Positions 1 to 7,951 of a stretch of 48,658 nucleotides of DNA are shown here, in pieces (position 1 is the stretch's first letter; the number at the start of each line of letters is the position of its first letter). The stretch is taken from the NCBI GenBank assembly GCA_902512685.1, contig CABXKH010000008.1:1-48658 (forward strand), given 5' to 3'. The notes under the pieces are model-generated. The model had not been told where the DNA came from, ran no database searches, and was given only the letters and a program-made list of their open reading frames with translations. Position numbers and translations under genes: made by a program. The DNA is from Paracoccaceae bacterium. Lineage in GTDB: Bacteria > Pseudomonadota > Alphaproteobacteria > Rhodobacterales > Rhodobacteraceae.

Positions 1-1358
1 TCACCTTCTCCATAACTGTTGACAGTCACTGTTCCGGCTTTGATTGCGCGCGCCCCCCGAATGGCACGCTTTGCATTCGAAGTGAATAAAGAGGCGCAAA
101 GTCCGTAGTCGGTTTCATTAGCGATCTTTATCGCTTCATCAAAGCTGGAGACAGTTATTACAGAGAGCACCGGCCCGAATATTTCTTCTTTGGCCAGTTG
201 GTGGTTGTTGTTTTCAAGTTCAATAATAGTGGCTTCGACAAAGCCCTCTTTCGCACCTCCGCCAAGGCGAAAGCGATCGGCCAGTTTTAGAAAACCGCTG
301 ACTTTCTTAAAATGTGCTTTGGAAACCAATGCGCCAAGCCGGGTCTCCGGATCAAGCGGGTCTCCGATATTCCAATGGCGTGCATGGGTATCGATACGGC
401 TTAGCAATGCATCCTTGATATCTTTATGGACGATCAATCTTGATGCAGCCGAGCAGTTTTCGCCCATGTTCCAAAATGCACCATTGACGATATGCTGCGC
501 AACGCGATCAAGGTTTTCGGCATCCTGCAAAACCACCGCTGGGTTCTTGCCGCCCATTTCAAGAACAACCTCTTTGGCATTTGATTCTGCAGAATAGGCC
601 AAAAACCGTTTTCCTGTCGCCGTTGAGCCGGTAAAGGACACCATATCGATGTCCATATGCCGGCCAATGGGCTCTCCTGCCTCTGCTCCTGAGCCAGGCA
701 CAATATTTAAAACGCCGCGCGGTAAACCGGCCTCGGACGAAAGTTCTGCAACCCGAAGCGCCGTCAAGCTGGTTTCTGTCGCTGGTTTGACAACAACCGA
801 GCATCCTGCCGCCAGCGCGGGTCCAATTTTCCAGGCCAACATTAACAATGGGAAGTTCCACGGCAAAACCAACCCGACAACACCAATTGGCTCTCTGACC
901 ACCATGGCAATATGGTCGTCGGAGGCGGGCGAGACCTGATCATAAATTTTGTCGATCGCTTCGGCATGCCATTTCAGGCAATGGATGGTTTCAGGTATAT
1001 CTATTGTTTCGCAATCAAAGATGGTTTTCCCGCTATCAAGACTTTCCATGACTGCAAGCTCGCGGGCGTTCCGGGTTAGCAGTTTTGCAAAACGGATCAA
1101 CACGTCTTTGCGCTCAGAAGGATGCTTTTTCGACCAGCGACCATCTTCGAAGGCTTCTCGTGCCTTTTGCACGGCAAAATCAATGTCCTCTTGTCCGCAA
1201 GCAGAAATGTCACCGAGCGCAACATTGGTTGCGGGGTTGAAGGAGGTAAAGGTTTTTCCCGATGCGGCTGGCCGATAGCCGCCGTCGATATAGGCAGTGC
1301 TTGGTAACTCTAAAGAGCCTGCAATTGCTTGGTATTCCTCTTTGGTCAGCAAATTCAT
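1..1358 (-). CDS. NAD(P)-dependent aldehyde dehydrogenase, C-terminus cut by window edge
   Basis: Oxidises an aldehyde to the acid in the cytoplasm. Translating the minus strand from the ATG at 1358 gives about 452 codons without a stop, running off the left edge; the family is usually 480-500 residues, so about 45 are missing. The catalytic cysteine is at residue 302 in a GENCSA context and the general-base glutamate at residue 267 in LEMGGKNP; FTGST and EEIFGPV family motifs are also present. The start follows a GGAGA ribosome site and lies 2 bp after the DapA-family gene, so the two are co-transcribed. The GENCSA context resembles PuuC-type (gamma-glutamyl-aminobutyraldehyde) dehydrogenases, but with a DapA-family partner a 2-oxoglutarate semialdehyde substrate is equally possible. 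The family is certain; the substrate is not. Confidence 0.93.
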   Translation of the reverse strand, partial: MNLLTKEEYQAIAGSLELPSTAYIDGGYRPAASGKTFTSFNPATNVALGDISACGQEDIDFAVQKAREAFEDGRWSKKHPSERKDVLIRFAKLLTRNARELAVMESLDSGKTIFDCETIDIPETIHCLKWHAEAIDKIYDQVSPASDDHIAMVVREPIGVVGLVLPWNFPLLMLAWKIGPALAAGCSVVVKPATETSLTALRVAELSSEAGLPRGVLNIVPGSGAEAGEPIGRHMDIDMVSFTGSTATGKRFLAYSAESNAKEVVLEMGGKNPAVVLQDAENLDRVAQHIVNGAFWNMGENCSAASRLIVHKDIKDALLSRIDTHARHWNIGDPLDPETRLGALVSKAHFKKVSGFLKLADRFRLGGGAKEGFVEATIIELENNNHQLAKEEIFGPVLSVITVSSFDEAIKIANETDYGLCASLFTSNAKRAIRGARAIKAGTVTVNSYGEG

Positions 1359-1360
1359 GG

Positions 1361-2278
1361 TCAATCTCCTGCCTGAATGTCTGCAACGGTTGCTTTGATC
1401 ACGCGCACAACCTGTTTTAATTGTCGTTTGTCATCTTTGTTTAAAGCCTTCAAAGGAGGGCGTACTGCACCAGTATTAATACCTTGTAAGGTCACGCCGT
1501 ATTTTATAGTGGCCACAAATTTTCCGCCTTGCTCCAAGACCCTCATCAGCGGCATGAGCGCTGACATAATGCGCCTGCCTTTTTCAAAATTCCCTTCAAC
1601 AGCACAGGCTTGATAAAGAGCTAGATGCTCTGCTGGCAGAAAGTTTGATCCCCCACATACCCAAAACGGCGCGCCCCAGGCAAAAAACTCTAAGGCTTGG
1701 TCATCCATTCCGCAGCCAAGCTGTATATGCGGGTAATCTCGGGCCAAGGTATGCACGCGGTTGATATCGCCAGAGCTTTCCTTGATGCCGCAAAAATTGT
1801 GCGATCTTCCAACTCGGTCGAGAAATTCATCCCCCATCATCGCGCCTGTACGTCCCGGATAATTATAAAGCATGACTGGCAAGTTGGCAGCCTTATCTAT
1901 CGCGAGCGCATTTAGGGCATTTTCTCTTTCTGTGGGAACTGCATAGGGTGGGCTTGCCAGCAAAATGGCATCAGCCCCCATGTCGCGAGCCGCTTGGGCA
2001 AGGGAGATAGAATCCGCGGTTAGCATGGCGCCAGTTCCAATAATGACCTGCGCTCGGCCTTTTACGCGTTCTTGGGTAAAACGTGCAATCTCGATCCTTT
2101 CGACCACAGTTTGTGCATAGTTTTCGCCTGTTGAGCCACCGGGGATCAGACCATGGACGGAGTGTTCTAAAAGACTGTCTATAACATCGGACAAAGCGTC
2201 CCAATTAATGCTGAAGTCATCGTGGTAGGGGGTCACCACCGGTGTGTATATACCTTTAAAATGAAAAACAGATGCCAT
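1361..2278 (-). CDS. DapA/N-acetylneuraminate lyase family class I aldolase or dehydratase
   Basis: A 305-residue (beta/alpha)8-barrel enzyme that forms a Schiff base with a 2-oxo acid. The Schiff-base lysine is K166 in GIKESSGD, the catalytic tyrosine Y138 in YNYPGRTG, and the substrate-carboxylate loop is GGSTGE at 47-52. True dihydrodipicolinate synthase normally has two threonines in this loop; here the first is serine. The gene lies between a GntR regulator (8 bp upstream) and an aldehyde dehydrogenase (2 bp downstream), which speaks for an inducible catabolic role rather than lysine biosynthesis. Known family members in similar operons act on keto-deoxy sugar acids or on hydroxyproline intermediates. 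Which of these applies cannot be read from the sequence. Confidence 0.9.
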   Translation of the reverse strand: MASVFHFKGIYTPVVTPYHDDFSINWDALSDVIDSLLEHSVHGLIPGGSTGENYAQTVVERIEIARFTQERVKGRAQVIIGTGAMLTADSISLAQAARDMGADAILLASPPYAVPTERENALNALAIDKAANLPVMLYNYPGRTGAMMGDEFLDRVGRSHNFCGIKESSGDINRVHTLARDYPHIQLGCGMDDQALEFFAWGAPFWVCGGSNFLPAEHLALYQACAVEGNFEKGRRIMSALMPLMRVLEQGGKFVATIKYGVTLQGINTGAVRPPLKALNKDDKRQLKQVVRVIKATVADIQAGD

Positions 2279-2286
2279 TTAAACCC

Positions 2287-2997
2287 TCATGCACTCGTTT
2301 GTTGCAAAGCAGTTCCAAGCGCAATGTCTAACGCAGACGGCATAACAAACAATTCGATCTGGTTGCGCGATAAATTCCAATGCGCTTCGGCAAGTTGTGC
2401 GGCGGCGTCATCATTTTGGGCTTCAATCGCAGAAATAATATCATCATGATGTGAACTGGCCGCCGATAGATTATCTGCCATTTGGGAATTTTGGGGGCGA
2501 TAAAACGTCATACCAATCCTAGCATGATCAATTAGTAAACGATTAAACGCCGCCAAAAGAAAAATGTTTCCCGCCATTTCGCCAGTAATTTCGTGAAATT
2601 GATTGTTGGCAAGCGTGCGATCGGCAGCAGAACCTGAACGCAGAGATTTTTTGAATTTTGATTGCGCTGCTTTAAGAGATTTTATCTGCTCTGCCGTGGC
2701 GTTTTGTGCTGCAAGCCGCAAAATAGCCCCATAGATCATTGGTGCGGCAAGAAAGAAATCCCTCAGGGTGGTATAAGACATCTCGGTTACACGCGCGCCG
2801 CGGCCAGCGCGCAATTCCAGATAGCCTTCACCAGCCAATTCACGCAGAACTTCGCGCAATGGTGTGCGTGACAATCCAAAGGTTTCAGCGAACACCGCTT
2901 CATCAATATCATCACCGGGCCGCAATGCCAGTGTCAAAACCGACACTTTAAGGTGATCATAAAGCGCCTGTTTATAGTGCTTTGTCCGGTCGCGCAT
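2287..2997 (-). CDS. GntR family transcriptional regulator, FCD (FadR-like) subfamily
   Basis: A 236-residue ligand-responsive repressor or activator. The N-terminal winged helix-turn-helix spans about residues 10-75, with the recognition helix around SRTPLREVLREL. The all-helical FCD ligand domain follows from about 90; the histidine-bearing segments NNQFHEITGEM and SSHHDDIISA are typical metal/ligand-site elements. It is the first gene of a three-gene minus-strand operon with the DapA-family enzyme and the aldehyde dehydrogenase, so it probably controls their induction and its own. A perfect 12-bp palindrome of the GT...AC type at 3095-3106, about 100 bp upstream of the start, is its likely operator. 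The effector is unknown. Confidence 0.92.
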   Translation of the reverse strand: MRDRTKHYKQALYDHLKVSVLTLALRPGDDIDEAVFAETFGLSRTPLREVLRELAGEGYLELRAGRGARVTEMSYTTLRDFFLAAPMIYGAILRLAAQNATAEQIKSLKAAQSKFKKSLRSGSAADRTLANNQFHEITGEMAGNIFLLAAFNRLLIDHARIGMTFYRPQNSQMADNLSAASSHHDDIISAIEAQNDDAAAQLAEAHWNLSRNQIELFVMPSALDIALGTALQQTSA

Positions 2998-3812
2998 GAA
3001 AGCCTGTCCATCTGAGAGATTTATAGAAGAGATGATGAATATTTAGGCAGTAAATACAAGACAAATATTCAATTAATATTTATAAAAAATATAGTTTGTA
3101 TACAAAGAAGATATCATTATGCCCAGTTTTTATTCAAAAAATTTACCTTTGATACCGCCTCAGGTGCATGAATATGAACTTTCTATTTTGATAGGTCTGT
3201 CGCAGTACAGAAAATATCGGGCATGTTGGTTGAGCAAAGTTATGGAAAAACGCAGTATTTTATTTTTACACTGATAGATGAATTTTCTCATCTGATGCTT
3301 TCCCGTGCTGTTGAATTTTTACGCATTTAAAACTGGGTGAGTAGTTAGGACATTACGCACTTTTTGTCTTTCAAAACAGTGAGAGTGCAACATGTTCGAA
3401 CGGATCTGTATCGCTTGTTTATCAGGAGTTTAACGGTACTTCCAAATGTGACAATTTGTGATGTTGCCTTTATAAAACCATGTTGGTTTCATCTAGTAGA
3501 TGGTGTTGGACCATTTTCCATTGTTCCATGCTATTTTGGGGCTTGATTGCTTAATAGATACTATCTGGATCGCATGTACCGTTTAGGAGCTTGTAGATTA
3601 TTTTTTGGAAAACGCTGTTCTGAATTGGTGAAAGTAAACAGAATCGGAGAAATAAATAATTTAAAAAATCCTCACAATATTAAATGTCTCCAGTCTGTTA
3701 TGTTAAAACTTCGACTTTTAAGCGGATACAGGCTGGGACCGCAGCAAGATATCAAACAGAATTGTCTAAGAAACAACTTTAAAATTATACCATTAGATTT
3801 CTCCTAACATCG
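2998..3812. other. AT-rich intergenic stretch without a recognisable gene
   Basis: This holds the gntR promoter region next to 2998-3110 and then about 700 bases of AT-rich sequence. Short open frames occur on the plus strand (about 3364-3546 and 3547-3807), but their translations look like no protein I know, lack clear ribosome sites and have atypical composition. With the broken gene directly downstream, I read the stretch as decayed DNA. I see no RNA gene, mobile-element end or long repeat here. Confidence 0.5.
3095..3106. promoter_or_regulatory. Candidate GntR/FCD operator, perfect palindrome TTTGTATACAAA
   Basis: A 12-bp perfect inverted repeat lies in the AT-rich region 98 bp upstream of the gntR start. 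It contains the TNGTNNNACNA pattern known for FadR-subfamily GntR proteins (the core here is TTGTATACAA). Its place in front of a gntR-led operon suggests autoregulation. Assignment is by pattern and position only. Confidence 0.45.
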
Positions 3813-4220
3813 CAGGGTGCCAATGTTGTCGAAATGTTGAACAAACATCCGGACAATAAAAAACTAAGAATGCTGTTTTCACCGCGACTGATTGCGATAG
3901 AAGCTGTAGATTCGGTTTTATTTCAGGCGGTCGATAGGGGTCATAATAGTGCTTCTATGAAAGGGATGATTCCTGAAGGTGCATAACCTTGGAAAGGCAA
4001 AATTGGCAAAGACATAGAAGTTAAATTTGATATTCCGGGATTTTATGGATATGTCTGTACGCCTCATGCGACGATGGGCATGGTTGGTATGGTCGTCGTT
4101 AAAGGACCCGGCATGATGGACAATTTAGAAGCGTCAAAAGCTTTTAAACATAGGGGAAAAGCAAAAGCTGTTTTCAAAGAAATTTGGCAAGAAGCTGATG
4201 ATATGGGTCTTCTAAACTAA
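3813..4220 (+). pseudogene. Pseudoazurin (type 1 blue copper protein) pseudogene
   Basis: In one plus-strand frame the sequence reads as a pseudoazurin from VVEMLNKHPD (from 3825) to the stop at 4218-4220. Copper ligands are all recognisable: the histidine in DRGHNS, and C, H and M in VCTPHATMGM. The frame is broken by TAA at 3984-3986, where relatives normally have a glutamate codon (GAA), so one G-to-T change would explain it. The 5' part is also gone: the frame meets a stop at 3780-3782 and no secretion signal precedes the mature-like sequence. Intact pseudoazurins are periplasmic electron carriers, often feeding copper nitrite reductase or nitrous oxide reductase; no denitrification gene is nearby. 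The C-terminal part after the stop remains open, so the decay looks recent. Confidence 0.85.
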
Positions 4221-4615
4221 AAAAAGCGAATAAATTTACGCTAAATTTTGACGGAATACGCGATGTGGCGTGCGATAACGCTGCCCGTAACCCGCATTCT
4301 TTTATAAGGCGATTTTATTCTATCCCAGGTCAACATGTGCCACTGCTTCACGGCTACTTTTCTAAGTATGTTTTGACGGCAGCGCACGAGGGGAACGCAG
4401 ATTAGAGCCCTGTCCTTGGGAGCAAATATTTTAGCCAAATTCGTTTTATAGATGGAATGCGGGTTCCAGTTTGTTGGGAATACCACGTCAGTTTCATAGG
4501 AAAAATTTCGCTGGGCACCAACAAGGTCAAAGAAGCCTGCGAGCTATAAAAGCTATAAAAAGGCAAATTACTGGCTGAATGGCCCAAAAGTCATAAACTG
4601 TTGCTAGAGACGAAT
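4221..4615. other. Intergenic stretch, probably decayed DNA
   Basis: About 395 bases between the pseudoazurin remnant and the stop of the oxygenase gene. Plus-strand frames show stretches that look protein-like but are interrupted by several stops, and the short minus-strand open frames (4241-4486, 4402-4587) resemble no family I recognise. A short tandem duplication of AGCTATAAA occurs near 4542-4560. No terminator with a clear stem and T-run is visible for the oxygenase gene. Confidence 0.4.
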
Positions 4616-5398
4616 TTACCCTAACCGACCAAAAAATGTCATACGGGCAGATTCCGAAAGGGCAATGCCGGGTTCTGAGTTATAGGCAAGAACCACCAAA
4701 ATACGGGTCCGATCCCCCTTCGTTGGGGTGACGCGATGCATGGAGTTCCGCCCTCTGAATAATACCAAAGTTCCGGGCTCTACTTTGAGATATGAGGGCA
4801 TGGCTTTTTCATCGAGAACAGCTTCTACACCGGCATAATTCATATCGTCCTGCTCAGCGCGGCGCAAATCTTTAACATATTCAAACCTGCCGCCAGCTTT
4901 AGGGGATTGAAGCAGTAAAGTGATAGCAAATTCGGAATTATCAAAATGCCAGTTTAATTCCTGACCTTCGCTGGCAAAGTGTACATTGATAGAGGATAGG
5001 GGATCCGCATATTCATAAAGCTTATTTTCACCCACAACCGCTGCTATAAACTGGCGAAAAATTTCAGCGTTATAAACTGTGTGTAGATACGAGCCTGGCG
5101 GCACCTGATCTGTGGTAATACAGCCTTTGGAGGAACAAAGTTGGCGGTTGAATACATGCTCTGCCTCTAGGTCAGAGCGCTTCGGAGTGAGGTAAACATT
5201 ATGCGTAGAAGTGGTAAAATAGGCATTTTGCTTTTGTAATTCGGCCTCTTCAACAAGTTTTTCAATCACATTTTCTTGCAAAAACCCCGGTAATGTTAAA
5301 ACGCCTTCACTTTTCAAAATATTTAAACATCGTTCACCAAAGGCTGTATTTTCAATGGGGTAGGTGTCCAGATCAACAATATCATTGAGCTTTTGCAT
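4616..5398 (-). CDS. 2-oxoglutarate/Fe(II)-dependent oxygenase, BesD/HalD-like family
   Basis: A 260-residue double-stranded beta-helix enzyme predicted to use 2-oxoglutarate, O2 and Fe(II), probably to hydroxylate a small molecule or amino acid. The iron triad is readable: H151 and D153 in NWHFDNSEF and H221 in MHRVTPTKGDR; R230 or R232 would bind the 2-oxoglutarate carboxylate. The segments around GGRFEYV and EPGTLVLFRGR are like those of the BesD group. BesD-type halogenases carry glycine in place of the aspartate; here the aspartate is present, so halogenation is not expected. The gene stands alone between decayed DNA and galU, transcribed opposite to galU. Substrate unknown. Confidence 0.8.
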   Translation of the reverse strand: MQKLNDIVDLDTYPIENTAFGERCLNILKSEGVLTLPGFLQENVIEKLVEEAELQKQNAYFTTSTHNVYLTPKRSDLEAEHVFNRQLCSSKGCITTDQVPPGSYLHTVYNAEIFRQFIAAVVGENKLYEYADPLSSINVHFASEGQELNWHFDNSEFAITLLLQSPKAGGRFEYVKDLRRAEQDDMNYAGVEAVLDEKAMPSYLKVEPGTLVLFRGRNSMHRVTPTKGDRTRILVVLAYNSEPGIALSESARMTFFGRLG

Positions 5399-5690
5399 GG
5401 GTAACTCGACTTACATTAAAGAAAAATCAAACAAACCCTAGCAATAGGGAATTTATCAAGCAAGGATGTTTGTCCTAAGATAAAGCAACAAATGAAATCC
5501 CATAGATCAATAAAGTTGTGTTCTGACGATAACGGGCTTGAAAAATTTAGCAAAACGATTGTGAACAGGGAAGAGGGCTGGTAGATATTCTGGACAAGGG
5601 TTGTGATGCATCCACACCAAATGGCTTGTGCATAAATTGTACCCAGTTTGAAGTTATTAGATTTACTATACCGCCAGGAATAACACGGTA

Positions 5691-6512
5691 ATGAGACAAA
5701 AAATTCGAAAAGCAGTGTTTCCGGTGGCTGGATTTGGGACACGGTTTTTACCCGCTACGAAAGCAATGCCCAAAGAGCTTTTGCCGGTCATCGATAAACC
5801 GTTGATCCAATACGCGGCAGAAGAAGCGGTTGCAGCCGGGATTGATACTCTGATTTTTGTGACTGGGCGAAATAAACGCGCCATTGAAGACCATTTCGAT
5901 AGCAATCCTGAATTGGAAGGCGCGCTTCGAAAAAAAGGCAAAAACGCTGCCGCTGATTTGGTGCGCAATATTCTGCCCACGAATGTTGAGTGTATTTTTG
6001 TTCGCCAAGCCGAGCAATTGGGGTTAGGCCATGCAGTCGCCTGTGCTGCGCGGGTCGTGGGGGATGAACCGTTTGCTGTTTTATTGGCAGATGATTTTAT
6101 TCCTTGTAAGGGACCCGGGGTTACCGCCGAGTTGGTTGCTGCCTATGAGAAAACGGGAAACACTCAACTATCGGTTATGGCTGTAGACCCGGTGGATGTT
6201 TCCAAATACGGAATTATAGAGCCTGATGTAACACCCAGGAAAATACGTGGATTGATTGAAAAGCCATCCCCGGAAAAAGCGCCCTCCCTTCTGGCTTCAA
6301 TCGGGCGTTATGTCTTAACTCCGGATATATTTGATATCCTTAGACATCAAGAATGCGGAGTGGGCGGTGAAATTCAGCTAGCAGAAGCCATTGATAAACA
6401 GGCAGCTGCAGGGAAAGTTAGCTCTGTCATGTTAAAAGATCCACGGTTTGATTGTGGATCAGTTACCGGATACCTAGATGCCATTTTACATGTCGCTAAG
6501 CAAAGAGATTAA
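5691..6512 (+). CDS. galU: UTP--glucose-1-phosphate uridylyltransferase
   Basis: Makes UDP-glucose from UTP and glucose-1-phosphate, a precursor of surface polysaccharides. The nucleotide-binding N-terminus has the GFGTRFLPATKAMPKELLP motif (residues about 13-31), followed by DKPLIQYAAEEA; LLADDFI and GLIEKPSPEKAPS are typical GalU segments. The length, 273 residues, is slightly short but complete. An AGGA ribosome site lies upstream of the ATG. The phosphomannomutase gene starts 5 bp after its stop, so the two form a sugar-nucleotide operon. Confidence 0.95.
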   Translation: MRQKIRKAVFPVAGFGTRFLPATKAMPKELLPVIDKPLIQYAAEEAVAAGIDTLIFVTGRNKRAIEDHFDSNPELEGALRKKGKNAAADLVRNILPTNVECIFVRQAEQLGLGHAVACAARVVGDEPFAVLLADDFIPCKGPGVTAELVAAYEKTGNTQLSVMAVDPVDVSKYGIIEPDVTPRKIRGLIEKPSPEKAPSLLASIGRYVLTPDIFDILRHQECGVGGEIQLAEAIDKQAAAGKVSSVMLKDPRFDCGSVTGYLDAILHVAKQRD

Positions 6513-6517
6513 AAATT

Positions 6518-7927
6518 ATGAATACTATTTTGGCTGATGTTTTGCCGCCTCGGGAAATCACCTGTTTTAAAGCATATGATCTGCGTGGCATTTTAAACGA
6601 AACCATTGATGAAGATATTGCTTACAGGGTCGGAAGGGCTTTTGTTGATGTTCTCAAAGTAAATTCTGTTGTCGTGGGCTATGATGCACGGGCCAGCTCG
6701 CACGAGCTTGCTGCGGCCTTGATAAGTGGAATACGCGATGCCGGTGCAGCTGTGATTGACATTAAACTGGCGGGCACAGAAGAAGTATATAATGCAACCA
6801 GTCATTTTGGTGCTGGTGGTGGAATAGAAATTACGGCTTCTCATAACCCGATCAACTACAATGGGATGAAAATTGTTGCAGAAGGGTCTCGTCCGGTTGA
6901 TCCGGATGGTGAGCTTGCAAAAGTGCATAAGGTTGCCGAGGCCGGGCGTTTTGAGGTTCAAACCACGATAGGCGCCTATCGCGACGCTCATATCGAAGCA
7001 CGCTGCGCTTATGTGAAAAAAGTCCTGTCCTTTATAGATGTAGGTAGCCTCAGGCCACTTAAGCTTGTTGTTAACTGCGGCAATGGTGCGGCGGCGGCTG
7101 CCTATACTGCAATTAAACAAGAACTGGCAAACCAGTCAGCACCTCTTGTTTTTGTAGATCAGTTTTTAGAGCCGGATGCCAGCTTTCCAAATGGTATTCC
7201 AAACCCGCTTTTGGTGGAAAACCAACCTGTAACCCGCGAAAAGGTATTGGGTTCACAGGCAGATATTGGTGTTGCCTTCGACGGTGATTTTGACAGGTGT
7301 TTCTTTTTTGATGAAACCGGACAATTTATACCGGGTGAATATATTGTCGGGCTTTTGGCGGATGTATTTTTGGACAAAGAAGCGGCTGCGGCAATCGTTC
7401 ATGATCCGCGCGTGGTATTGAACACGCGCGATGTGATTGCTGCAAAGGGCGGGCAAGCTGTACAATCGCGAACAGGGCATGCTTTTGTCAAACAGGTGAT
7501 GCGCAAACACAAAGCGGTTTACGGCGGTGAGATGTCTGCACACCATTATTTTCGTGACTTTAGCTATTGCGATAGCGGTATGATCCCCTGGCTTTTAATT
7601 TGCGAACTGATGGGACGCACTGGCAAACCGCTGTCGGCCTTGTTGGCAGAGAGGATGCAAAAATTCCCGTCATCCGGCGAGCATAATTTTAAAATTGCTG
7701 ATCCGGCTAAAGCGATTTCAGCAGTTGTTGATGCCTATAAAGAGGATGCTTTGATTAAAGACCGCTCCGACGGGGTGAGCCTTGAATTTAATGATTGGCG
7801 TTTCAACCTACGTTCATCCAATACAGAGCCCGTCGTAAGGTTAAACATAGAAAGCCGTAACGACACGCATTTGGTAAATGAAAAATTTAAAGAGATCAGC
7901 ACAATACTTGATCAGTTTGCGTGTTAA
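6518..7927 (+). CDS. manB: Phosphomannomutase/phosphoglucomutase
   Basis: Interconverts the 6- and 1-phosphates of mannose (and probably glucose), feeding GDP-mannose and UDP-glucose synthesis. The 469-residue protein has the four-domain alpha-D-phosphohexomutase layout: YDLRG near the N-terminus, the phosphoserine loop TASHNPINYNGMK (about residues 107-119), the metal-binding loop DGDFDRCFFFD (about 255-265), the sugar-specificity loop GGEMSAHHYF, and the C-terminal phosphate-binding RSSNTEP. It follows galU by 5 bp. Nothing is missing; whether mannose or glucose is preferred cannot be told from sequence alone. Confidence 0.93.
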   Translation: MNTILADVLPPREITCFKAYDLRGILNETIDEDIAYRVGRAFVDVLKVNSVVVGYDARASSHELAAALISGIRDAGAAVIDIKLAGTEEVYNATSHFGAGGGIEITASHNPINYNGMKIVAEGSRPVDPDGELAKVHKVAEAGRFEVQTTIGAYRDAHIEARCAYVKKVLSFIDVGSLRPLKLVVNCGNGAAAAAYTAIKQELANQSAPLVFVDQFLEPDASFPNGIPNPLLVENQPVTREKVLGSQADIGVAFDGDFDRCFFFDETGQFIPGEYIVGLLADVFLDKEAAAAIVHDPRVVLNTRDVIAAKGGQAVQSRTGHAFVKQVMRKHKAVYGGEMSAHHYFRDFSYCDSGMIPWLLICELMGRTGKPLSALLAERMQKFPSSGEHNFKIADPAKAISAVVDAYKEDALIKDRSDGVSLEFNDWRFNLRSSNTEPVVRLNIESRNDTHLVNEKFKEISTILDQFAC

Positions 7928-7951
7928 AAAATCTAGAAAATGTCCGAGGAT

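Noticed and set aside
3364-3807. Two consecutive plus-strand open frames before the pseudoazurin remnant
   Set aside because: No convincing ribosome site, no recognisable protein and decayed surroundings; I prefer non-coding or degenerate DNA.
3984-3986. Possible recoding (read-through) of the TAA in the pseudoazurin frame
   Set aside because: The signal peptide and start are also missing, and TAA has no known standard recoding in these bacteria, so a pseudogene is simpler.
5416-5742. Minus-strand open frame of 108 codons between the oxygenase and galU genes
   Set aside because: It overlaps the galU start and promoter region, and its composition is unlike a protein of this genome.
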